Origin: Cristatella mucedo
Taxonomy: Eukaryota > Bryozoa > Phylactolaemata > Cristatellidae
Length of the DNA: 64,000 nucleotides
NCBI GenBank assembly: GCA_009760855.2
Contig: WPIO01000001.1
Span: 6,877,001-6,941,000, forward strand
Direction of reading: 5' to 3'
The position numbers and the translations under genes were made by a program. How positions within the stretch are numbered: position 1 is the stretch's first letter; each line of letters begins with the position of its first letter. Below are positions 25,481 through 36,335 of this stretch, in pieces. The notes beneath the pieces are model-generated. The model ran no database searches. It was not told where the DNA came from and saw only the letters and a program-made list of their open reading frames with translations.

Positions 25481-25599
25481 ACGTCTTAGATACCTTAAGA
25501 TACCTTAAGTCTTCGCCTGGACAATGAATGAGGTGGGCATGCCACCATCGCATCACACCCACTGGGTGGGGGATCTGTGGTAGGAACGTGCAAACTCGC

Positions 25600-25690
25600 A
25601 CAATACGTATATATATATAACTCGCACAATTCGTGTATATATATATATATATATATACATATATATGTGTGTGTGTATATATATTTGTGT
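25600..25690. repeat. (AT)n microsatellite, duplicated with its flank
   Basis: Two AT runs separated by a repeat of the flank ACTCGCACAA (just before 25600 and again at about 25620), then AT mixed with GTGTGT. The repeated flank shows the tract grew by duplication of a larger unit. Confidence 0.9.
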
Positions 25691-26110
25691 TTGCATAATA
25701 TAACTTCCTTATTGTATTCGTGCTTATGGATGGTGTGTGCATGTGTCGTCCAGTGTCTATGATACTAGAGTACTCTGTCGTGATGAGTAATTACTAAGGC
25801 TTCTCACCACAATGGCAGGACTTGGCACACAGCATGCCTTCCTCAGTTCCAGAAACTTCCTTGTTTTGAAATTCCCAAGCAGCCGACCACCTTCCCATCC
25901 ATTCCTTGTGCTTTGCTGACCCCACTCCGAGGCAGCACTTCTGGCAACGCAATTAAGTGCTTCGTGGAAGCCCCCCCTCCCCGATGTGTCCTAGCAGCCT
26001 CGCCCATGGGCCGGTGGGAATGTTTTCGACAATTTTTATTTAGGCTACCTCCTTATTTTGCTTCGGACTAACCTGTCCCAGATTTTCGTTTTCTGGTCAA
26101 CCGAGTCGTC
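25691..26110. other. Unassigned sequence
   Basis: No recognisable feature apart from a C run near 25972-25981. Confidence 0.4.
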
Positions 26111-26814
26111 TAAAGCTGTGTTTACACTATCGACTTTCCTCCAAACTTGATGCAGATTTTGGACCGATTTCCCTCTGGTTTGGGTGACTATTGGCTCACC
26201 ATAGCTCACCACATTCTGCGGGAGGAGCCAAGTCGGCCTACTCCCGTGAAGGAGAAGCTGTTTCTACTTTTTGGTTCCTTTGGACCAGCCGATCAATCGA
26301 AACCTGGGGCTCATCATATCCACCTCACGGCCTAAGTAAAAATAGCTGACGCTCGTAGGCTCGAGTTAAATTGAGTCATTCTGAGCAAGTCTTTGAACAT
26401 GGAATGGTCATGCCTTGTAACTGAGGCTCGACCCTTTTCTACACAGAAGTTGCTGCATGTCTGTTTATGAAATCCACAAACTGGTAACGGTGCACATTAC
26501 TTAGCACTATACACCCACACACCTGTAACGGCACACATTACTTAGCATTATGTACTTTCCCGAAATTTTTTTTTTTATATACTTCCTTTTCTTTATAGTC
26601 TCCCCTCAAACTACTCTACATTGATGTCGGCAGAAGCAAACTTAACTTTTCTGAGGAAACTCTCTTGCATACCAACTCCCGCATTAGAGCAGGGCTCTGT
26701 GGATGGGACTAAGTCGGCCATCAGTGGCTCCTGAATCGATAGTGTGAACGCCCAAACTAAGGAGAGAAGTCTGCATCGGCAAGGAGAAAAGTAAATAGTG
26801 TAAATGCAGCTTAA
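26111..26814. mobile_element. Non-autonomous DNA transposon (MITE), Harbinger-like
   Basis: Imperfect terminal inverted repeats face each other. The left end reads AGCTGTGTTTACACTAT from 26114, and the reverse complement of the right end, finishing at 26811, reads AGCTGCATTTACACTAT. Similarity continues through GACTTT/TACTTT and CTCC, then GATGCAGA, for roughly 60-80 bases. Both ends are flanked by TAA (26111-26113 and 26812-26814), the 3-bp TWA duplication typical of PIF/Harbinger elements. The 698-bp interior has no transposase frame. A 41-bp period tandem duplication (TAACGG...CACATTACTTAGCA) lies inside at 26485-26555. A second internal copy of the TIR core lies at about 26739 and a third outside at about 26956. 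Confidence 0.72.
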
Positions 26815-27517
26815 TTCGGGCTTGGTCCCAGCTTGCAGCCGGGAAGAGGTCCGACTAAAATACCCCACCGGTGGATCTTTCAGCAATATCTGTCGGATAA
26901 GTTTTGCATGTTAGTCCTGAGGTTCATGCGATTAGGCCTTCAGTGCCTGCCTTTTCGATAGCGTAAACGTAGTTTTACCGATGTGTGTCACCACATAACA
27001 CAACTCCACATGTTGCCTTTAGAAACCTGAGCATTCGCTGTATTTCTTGCTTGACAAGCCTGCCACACAAAGTTGGTCAGGCAACGGTGGCTTTGCTTGG
27101 ATAGTGATGGTGAAGCTTACAGAGTGGGCTCTCTGGCGACTGCTGCTGTGATTCGGTCCTATTCTCCTGTCTGCAATCTTGCTGTGTACACCGCACTTCA
27201 GTTCATCGTGTCTTGGCGCAATTTCAGCACTGATGTATGGGGTTCTATTTTTTCTGGACTTGAGGCTTGCACCGTACTAGCTTACAACTCCGTCTGCTAT
27301 TGCAGAGAATGGCATGGCTCAGTGGCAGCAGAAAATGCCCGGTGAGGAATTCAAGAGCTAAGAAAATCTCCTGCATGTAGGAGGTAGTTGGTTATCAAAA
27401 TGCCTGCAGCAGGCTCATTAAGCCACGTGGTTACTTATGGTGCCTTTGTTTAGTGCTGCTGGAGAGAGTTGGCCTGTCATAAGATGGCAAACGTTCACGC
27501 ACATGAGTCACTGCATG
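26815..27517. other. Unassigned sequence
   Basis: No exon recognised. A 90-codon plus frame at 27073-27345 lacks splice or domain support. Confidence 0.35.
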
Positions 27518-27519
27518 AA

Positions 27520-27598
<79 letters not shown>
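27518..27598. repeat. (GA)n microsatellite
   Basis: Nearly pure GA dinucleotides with a few AAAG interruptions at the 5' end. Confidence 0.95.
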
Positions 27599-28592
27599 AG
27601 TTGATTTGCTTATATTTCATCCTGTCCAGTAATTAGCATTATTTGTTGCTCTGGGTAAGTGGCTGGTGCACCACGTGACATGCCTGGCATGGCATGCTGG
27701 AATTGATTTCGGCTAATGTCCCACACAGCCGACTGCATTCCTTGTGTTGAGCGATGGTACACATCACAGCTACAGCAGACCACATGCCAACGAGATTCGT
27801 TGCAGTTGTTCTTGCTCTCTTCAGCAAAAAGCATTTGCTTGCATGCTAGCTGGTATCTCCGACTTGTTAAGCCTTGCACTGTACATCCACATTAGTCCAA
27901 GGCTGTCGGCAATGTGCTCCTCGTAGGTTTTCTTCAGGATGCATAGCGTAGTGTCTCTTAGACTCTGAAGCGAACTTGCCAGTGAAGATGCTATCGATAG
28001 CCAGGCTGCTTTTGATGCCAGCTCTCGGTGTACCTCTCGATTATTGCCAAACCTGAATAGGCTGCAGTGTTTATAGCAGTGCACGAGATTTCGAGCACAC
28101 TCAGACACACTGGGGGGGGGGGGGTAAAGGGCTGCTGCCACGAAAGGGCAGGATGTGCCCGCCTTTCTCGTTCCTCTAGTTTTCATCTCGTTTGCCGGCA
28201 GTCTCAGTCTCGGTGGCAAATACTGTTACTTGACCATCGTGTGACTTCTGCACTGTACAACCGAGCTGAGCAATTCCTCTTTCTTGGAATTGCAGTACCT
28301 GCAGTGACCTTTGGCCCGTGGTCGGCATGGCTCTCGACCAACTATCTGATGGAGAGCTGGCATGCTATTGTTGTTCCCCCTGTGCAGCTCCCTTCCTACG
28401 GTGGCTGGCAGCGGCCCAGATTAAATTTTGCTTGACTTGAACATGGTAACCGAGCCAAGCCGAGCAGCAGAGCCTAGCCAGGGGTCACCGGCTGATGAAA
28501 GTCGATTCAGCCCACCAGATTTCTGCTGCCGACCTGCTGCCTGCCGCCGGCTGGCCAGTTGCAGCATCCCCTACAGACCAAAGTTTTCTCAC
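27599..28592. other. Unassigned sequence
   Basis: Includes a G run at about 28112-28123. A 132-codon minus frame (28219-27821) overlaps a 122-codon plus frame. Neither has domain or splice support. Confidence 0.35.
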
Positions 28593-28603
28593 ACACACAC
28601 ATG

Positions 28604-28634
<31 letters not shown>
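28593..28634. repeat. (CA)n microsatellite
   Basis: Short CA tract with CGCG and CATG interruptions. Confidence 0.9.
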
Positions 28635-28990
28635 GCCCAGGCATGCCAGGCGGGCCAGCCAGTGACCCAGTGACCGCACCTCGGAACTGGGTCGAGCCGC
28701 CATCGTTTGGACCATCGTTTGGAGCCTCGGGTGGATAAGCTAGCTACAACACTAAGATAGCCGAGAAGTTGATAGCAGCCAGCCAATGCAGACCTGCTAA
28801 TTAGTTTATGTAGTGGCCTCCCGCTTGAGACTTGCCAGCCTTTTGATGCCAAAACCCCTTGCCAGGACGTGTCTGTATCTGATTGCAATGCTTCCAGCTG
28901 CCGGCAGCCAGCTGGCTGCCGGCTGCAGCATTCCCTCGTGATTTATGTCAAGACCTCTACTGTTGCCGGCACCTTTACAATACCGGGCGA

Positions 28991-29002
28991 TGTCTGTTTC
29001 AG
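28991..29002 (+). promoter_or_regulatory. Candidate 3' splice acceptor upstream of the 29-kb ORF
   Basis: TGTCTGTTTCAG followed by G is a good acceptor. It lies 27 bases before the ATG at 29030, and an in-frame TGA at 29006-29008 falls in the intervening leader. The coding exon therefore seems to start at 29003 with a short 5' UTR segment joined either to an upstream exon or to a spliced leader. Confidence 0.5.
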
Positions 29003-29029
29003 GCATGACCGCTTCGGCCTGCCGGCACC

Positions 29030-29881
29030 ATGATGTTCCCATCGGCCGTCGAAGGGCACATGCCGTTCATAGACAAGTACAAGCAGGAGCAGATAAACAA
29101 GGTGATTCGAAAAGCTGACCGACAGAGGTGGCACAGTGGAGGTGGCAGCGGAGGCGGCGGTGGAGGCTCCTCAGCAGACCCAGCTGCGGCTCGAGCCACG
29201 ATCGCCAAGGAGACCAAGGGCCGGTCGCTGCCGGCGCTGACGCATGCCGGCAGCCACAGGCCGAGATTCATCTCCATGCCCGAGATGGCAGCCTCGCAGC
29301 AGCCCGAAGCGCAGAAAGCGAGCTCGAATCGCGGCAAGCATTCCCTGCTGAGCAGTCTGAAGAGGATTTTCGGTGGCAAGAGCAAGGCCAAAGCAGACGA
29401 ACGAGCGGCCTCCGTCGCCCACCCAAAGCAGCCGCCTCCTGGGTCCTCGTCCTCTCACGACGTCGGCGGCCGCGTAGACCGCAAGGGGAAGCAGCATGAC
29501 AGGGTCGCCGGCTTTCACAGCAGGAAAGGACAGCTGGCGGCGGTCGGCGCTGTGACGGCCACCGGAGGAAGCGCCGCCGCTGCTGCGGCGGCGGCTGCTG
29601 CTCACAGCCGCAAGAGGTCGCGTGCACGTACGGTGTCAAACATTTCGACCGTCATGGAGACTATAGTGGAGCAGAACGAGAGCTCGTGCTCGCGCGAGCA
29701 GCTCAGCAGCTCCGGCGAGGACGAAGACGAGAGCAGCAGCAGCAGCGGCGGAGCGGACTCGTCGGGTCACGGCAGCTCTGGCCACGGCGGCTGCGGTCGC
29801 TGCGGCGGCGACGGCGGCAAGCTTCCGTCGGGCGACGCCGGCGACGGTGACTCGAGCACCGAGGGCTACGACTCCAGCTGA
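29030..29881 (+). CDS. Uncharacterised 283-residue Ser/Gly/Ala-rich basic protein
   Basis: A single-exon coding region with two adjacent ATGs in good context (GGCACC before ATG); an in-frame TGA lies 24 bases upstream, so the start is well fixed. GC-rich third positions and GC-rich flanks support real coding. I do not recognise the family. Residues 11-35 form a charged segment (FIDKYKQEQINKVIRKAD) likely to be helical, and residues 36-47 are Gly-rich. Residues 103-121 (KHSLLSSLKRIFGGKSKAK) form a basic amphipathic segment that could bind membrane or a partner. Residues 182-191 are poly-Ala and 193-200 (SRKRSRAR) look like a nuclear signal. Residues 201-216 (TVSNISTVMETIVEQN) are the most conserved-looking stretch. 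From 217 on the protein is Ser/Glu/Asp- then Gly/His/Cys-rich and probably disordered and phosphorylated. Location and role are not known. Confidence 0.62.
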   Translation: MMFPSAVEGHMPFIDKYKQEQINKVIRKADRQRWHSGGGSGGGGGGSSADPAAARATIAKETKGRSLPALTHAGSHRPRFISMPEMAASQQPEAQKASSNRGKHSLLSSLKRIFGGKSKAKADERAASVAHPKQPPPGSSSSHDVGGRVDRKGKQHDRVAGFHSRKGQLAAVGAVTATGGSAAAAAAAAAAHSRKRSRARTVSNISTVMETIVEQNESSCSREQLSSSGEDEDESSSSSGGADSSGHGSSGHGGCGRCGGDGGKLPSGDAGDGDSSTEGYDSS

Positions 29882-30345
29882 CGACGGCAGTCCTCGACGG
29901 TCCGCCGGATGATTTGCCTTGCCATTTGCTTCGGAATTCGCCACCTCCCGTTTATTTATTTAATTTCTTTGGCCGTCACCAATCGACCTGGCCCATTTGT
30001 CCTCATCAGTCAAGCAGGCGTGGCTGGAGCCGAAAGCTGTGCCAGCTAGGTGTTGACACACTGGACAACACTAGCCGTTCACCTTGTTGGCCGCCTCTCG
30101 CTGCAGTGTTGCTTGCTCAACAGCGCTTAGCTCGCTGGCTTCCTTTTCGGCAGTCGCCATAGCTTCCGCGATGCCCCCACCCCTTTTCCAGTATCATAGG
30201 CAGCAGGCAGCAGGGATCAGCGGGAAGGGAGTCCACTGCTTTAGAATAGTCCTGCCGTTGCCGTGCTTCCACAGAACCGTTGACAGCCTGAGCTTGCTGT
30301 TTCATTTAATCAAGACGTGCAAATAAATGATCGTCTTCAACGCTA
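29882..30345 (+). other. Probable 3' UTR with poly(A) signal
   Basis: The ORF is followed by about 440 bases without coding character, ending in AATAAA at 30322-30327. Cleavage would be expected near 30340. Confidence 0.5.
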
Positions 30346-31584
<1,239 letters not shown>

Positions 31585-32480
31585 AGGCTGGAGCCAAAGA
31601 AGGAAGGTATCTAAAAGTGCGTGACAGAGCCTTGAATTCGATGCATTGCTTGACTAAGAGCCAGTGCAGGTCGGCGAGAAGTGGAGTGATGTGGCAACTG
31701 CGACGCTCACGACAGACAAGCCAAGCTGCCGAGTTTTGCACCAGCTGTAAGCACCTTGAGTGCACAGGCCGGTAGACCAGTAAGCAGTGAGTTACAGAAG
31801 TCAAGAGGGGATGTCACTAATGCACAGACCAATTTAGATGTAGTGTCCCCGTCTATACAATCCCGAATTTTAGGAATGTTGTGTAGCTGAAAGTAGATAG
31901 ACTTGACTGTGGAGCTGATACGGTCGTCGAATGAGAGGTCACTTTGGAACATTACGCCTAGATTTCGTGCAGATTCAACAGGAAATATGATGGCAGAGCC
32001 GATTGTGAGCGTTAGTCTTTCCAATTTCTGAATCACATTTGGTTTGCTATATCTAGTAAGTTGGTTTTTATCTTCAATTTAAGAAAGTTTGCTCCCATCC
32101 ATGTGCAGATGGCATCAATACATGCAGCAAGGGAGTTGAGAGAATTCGACGTGCTGGAGGGCCGGGAGGGATATAAGCGAAGGTACAACCGAGTGTCGTC
32201 AGCATATAAGTGAAAGCCTAGATTGTGCTTGGCGATCACATCGGCGAGAGAGAGAGAATGTAAACTGTGAAAAGAAAGGGACCAAGCACAGAGCCCTGAG
32301 GTACCCCATATGTCAGAGGTTTCTCTGATGATCTTCGCCCATTCACATCAATACTCTGGAGTCTCTCATTGAGATAGGACCTGAGCTATTGCAGTGCAGC
32401 GCCAGTGATGCCCAGGCGACATGAGAGGCACTCAAGATGGACTTGGCGATCGATAGTATCACAATCTGCCGAGAGATCGA
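31585..32480 (-). mobile_element. LINE-B copy B4, internal fragment without 3' tail
   Basis: Minus-strand segment from RT block A (reverse complement at about 32447-32465) through FHLYADDTRLYL (catalytic YADD, about 32215), CTWMGANFLKLK and ARNLGVMFQSDLSFDDRIS to QNSAAWLVCRERRSCHITPLLADLHWL (about 31650). Frames change at about 32035 and 31740. It stops at about 31585, well short of the family tail, so the 3' end was lost after insertion. Its closest relatives here are B3 and B5. Confidence 0.83.
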
Positions 32481-32537
32481 CCAAAAACCCAAGCAAAGCT
32501 ACTCTACCGATACTGCTCTCAAGTCTGCATTCCTAAG

Positions 32538-32665
32538 CAGTTTGGTTTGGCCCAGTGGTAAGCTGCTTGACTTTAAAGACCAAGGCAGTGGGCTCAAGCT
32601 CAGCGACATTAATACAGCGCTCTGATAGAGATTAAATTCACTTAAGGCCCTAAGAAAATTACATA
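32538..32665 (+). mobile_element. SINE1 copy c, degenerate
   Basis: A tRNA-like head (TTTGGTTTGGCCCAGTGG at 32541, B-box remnant GGGCTCAAGCTC near 32590) is followed by the tail core (GATAGAGATTAAATTC, ACTTAAGGCCCT). It lacks the (ATT)n end. Confidence 0.65.
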
Positions 32666-33398
32666 CATTTTCATTTACCCAGCCAACCCACTGTAATTGT
32701 GTTATTCTCCTAATGCCCAGGGGTCTCAATCAAGCAGGCAATACGTCTGTTAAGTCATTGTTAAGTTTGAAGCCGAAAATTTGTGGCTGCCCCTAGGGCT
32801 GCCTAGGTCCAGTAAAGTGCTCTACTTCTTCATTACTGCGAGTCTCGTCCAACGTCTCCAACTGCAGCCCCACTCTGCTTTTGAATACTGGAGCCGTTAG
32901 CCACCGATTGCGATGCGGAAGTTCGTCAGTCTTCTAGAACGCGACGGAAAAATCTCTCGCGTAATATCCATCCACGTCTGCGTGTCTGTGCATAGTTTCA
33001 TCTAGCGTTGTATTGCGTAAAGATTTGCTACTTGTCTTGGCATCGGTTTGGATCATGGAGCCGTTTCGAACTGGATTTTGATAGTGGAACTGTTTCAAGC
33101 AGATCCCGGCCAGCCTCTTCTCCAAGCCATTGTGATGCAGACGCGACCTTGGCTAATTAAAGCTGGGCTTATGCGATCTGGCTGTTGTACGCACACCCAA
33201 ACTAGCAAGGATCGTCGTAGGGAAATCATCCAGGAGTGTCAAACAGTATCGCAATCGTCAGAGGCATTTGGCTCAGTGCGTCGTACAAAAGTTTTACCGT
33301 AGGCAGCTTAACTCTTTTTGACGTCTTGCCCGCCAGCTAAAGTACGACGGTGCTAAAAGCCAAGCTGCATTTCACTTTATTTATTCGTGAAATGAATG
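32666..33398. other. Unassigned sequence
   Basis: No exon or repeat recognised. Confidence 0.4.
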
Positions 33399-33556
33399 CC
33401 GAGCTGGTTTGGTCCAGCGGCTAAGGCGTTCGCCCCGACCAAGGTCTGGCTGAGTTCGTGGGTTCGAGCCCCCGAAGCATATGTGAAGCGCCTGAACAGA
33501 GATTAAGTTCTCTTGGGGCGCTATACAAATGAATTATAGTATTATTATATTATAGA
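33399..33556 (+). mobile_element. SINE1 copy a, tRNA-derived with LINE-B tail
   Basis: Best SINE1 copy. The A box is at about 33409-33420 (TTGGTCCAGCGG) and the B box at 33461-33471 (GGTTCGAGCCC), about 50 bases apart as in tRNA genes. Directly after the tRNA part comes the LINE-B tail: GAAGCGCCTGAACAGAGATT, AAGTTCTCTTGGGGCGC, TATACAAATGAATTAT and an (ATT)n-like end. The structure says RNA polymerase III transcription and mobilisation by LINE-B enzymes. Confidence 0.85.
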
Positions 33557-33789
33557 GCAAAGTGAAATCATTTTGTTGTCGAATTGCTCAGCACACTGTT
33601 ATTCTCCAACGTAGAGATCAAGCTGAGTCGCTCATCCTTCGGATTCGCCATGGCACCCTACAGTCACACCGGAGACATAAGTTCAGAAACGCGTAAAACA
33701 AATTTCAAATTAAGAAATGCACACAGCTATCAATTTTTGATTTATTATGCTCTAATTTGAACTTTGAAACCGCGCCTAGACTAAATCAC
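33557..33789. other. Unassigned spacer
   Basis: No feature recognised between the SINE and the next tail unit. Confidence 0.4.
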
Positions 33790-33880
33790 TCTACAGCAAA
33801 TGTAAAGCGCCTAGAGAGAGATTAAGTTCTCTGAGGGCGCTTTATCAAGTGAATTATTATTATTATTATTATTATTCAAT
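33790..33880 (+). repeat. Solo LINE-B/SINE1 tail with long (ATT)n
   Basis: A near-consensus tail (TGTAAAGCGCCTAGAGAGAG, GTTCTCTGAGGGCGC, then an A-to-T block) ending in eight ATT units. There is no tRNA head or RT sequence upstream. Confidence 0.8.
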
Positions 33881-34550
33881 AAGTGGCCGCCATTCTGCAA
33901 GAACGCCGGCTTTAAGTCTCGGACGGTCGATTCATATTTTAATCGAGTTTACTTGGCCTTGTGTCCTGTATCAGTTGCTCTTCCTAAGGTCTAGTTATAC
34001 TTTTAGGACAGTGTCTTATCTGCCTAATGACATTGCTCATTTGCGACTCACTCATTCAGAATTGCTTCAGGTATTATAAATGCGAGCTTTCGCAAAATTA
34101 CCGATATTTTGGCACTGCAGGATGAGAAAAAAAATTAAAACTCAGTTTTCAATTTTCGATTGACTACTTAACTTTGTTGTAGCTGACAAAGAAAACCAGT
34201 GTACTCGGAAAGTCCGTATCCAGAGCGTCTTTTCTAGATATCGCGAGCTGGCAACGCGCCGACCTAAAGCTCGAAAGAGGATGCTGGTACTTTTGACACA
34301 TCCAGCGGAAGGAAGACAGTTTGAGCTGTATTGCAGTTGGCTCAGTTGGTGCCGTGAGTGCGACAGTGCCCGACATGTAAGAGTGGCGCCCTCTTTTATC
34401 TTGCTCCGGCTTTACCGAAATACTTCCTAACCATGCTTCCCAAAGGACCACCCGCTCTACTGCCTCCAGTCGTTTAGCCGCGAATGACCTGAAAATCGTA
34501 TAGAGGTCGTGCCTTCAGCTTCTATGCTCCCAAAGCTTAGAATGTATTGA
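33881..34550. other. Unassigned sequence
   Basis: No recognised feature. A 95-codon minus frame (34451-34164) has no domain support. Confidence 0.35.
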
Positions 34551-34655
34551 CCCAAGTCACGGGTTCGAGTCCTGTAGCAGGAAATCGTCATTTATTGCTT
34601 GCTGCAAACGATGTGATAGTCGTCAACGATCGTCTGCCGCTATGCAAATTAGGCT
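34551..34655 (+). mobile_element. SINE2 copy c, partial
   Basis: The B box GGTTCGAGTCC at about 34562 is followed by the SINE2 body (GCTGCAAACGATGTGATAGT, ATCGTCTGCC, CTATGCAAAT). The A-box half is too decayed to recognise. Confidence 0.55.
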
Positions 34656-34807
34656 GTTGGATCAGGCGGCCTTCGCTTTACTTTATCGAGTAACACCACG
34701 ACGTCCCTCTACTTCACGACATTTTGCCTTTTCATCGAGCTGTTGCTGTTATGCGTGCTTAAAGTGTGTGCACTATCACAAAAACGAATTGACATGCCTC
34801 CTTTCCA

Positions 34808-34872
34808 ACACATGTAAAGTTCCCTGAAAGAAATTTAGTTCACTCAGGGTGCAATACTAATGTTTCATTTGT
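34808..34872 (+). repeat. Degenerate LINE-B/SINE1 tail
   Basis: TGTAAAGTTCCCTGAAAGAA, TTCACTCAGGGTGCAATAC in the order of the family tail, without an (ATT)n end. Confidence 0.55.
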
Positions 34873-35782
<910 letters not shown>

Positions 35783-35984
35783 GTCTATCTCTATCTCTCC
35801 ATCTTTGTCTCTATTCCTCTCTCACTCGGACTGCTGCGCCAAAGCTGTCTCATCCACTTTTCTCATCGGTTCTTTTGGGCCTGATTGCTTGCTGAGATTA
35901 TACCGACAATTCGGGAGCTGCGGACAGTCTGAATGTGGGTAGTGCGTGGCAGTGGCACATGCCTTGCTTCGTGCTTTTTTTTTT

Positions 35985-36335
35985 ATTTCCGCCTGTAACT
36001 CCACAAAGCCATAAAAACTAAGGCGCACAAAGAGAGTTTTCCATTGCACACTCACAGCCTGAGTGGCTTTCTGTACGCATTGGGTAATCAGCATACTTCA
36101 TCTCACGCAACAAAGAAAAAGTGAAAAGCAGAGCTGAATCAGGAGGGCAGTTGAGGTAGTTGGTAGTATGAAAGTAGCAGCTTAGGACAGCTGGAAAGGA
36201 TGTGCCATAGTCGGCAGCAGGAGAGTAGATGTCGTTGCATAAGAATTGTGTGAGTTCCACAGTGTAGGAGCTGCAGAGCAAAAACTGCGATCGCCTAAGG
36301 TCTGTAAGCGGAGGAGTGGAACAGCTATTCGGATG
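35985..36335 (-). mobile_element. LINE-A copy A3, 3' end only
   Basis: The reverse complement carries the last part of LINE-A ORF2 (FLCNDIYSPAADYGTSF, about 36243-36190) and the 3' region ending in GGAGTTACAGGCGGAAATAA. It is strongly 5'-truncated, as is usual for target-primed insertion. Confidence 0.85.

Noticed and set aside
33399-33475. Possible tRNA gene
   Set aside because: A and B boxes are present, but the sequence recurs at 39.3 kb fused to the same LINE-B tail and the acceptor arms do not pair, so it is a SINE head.
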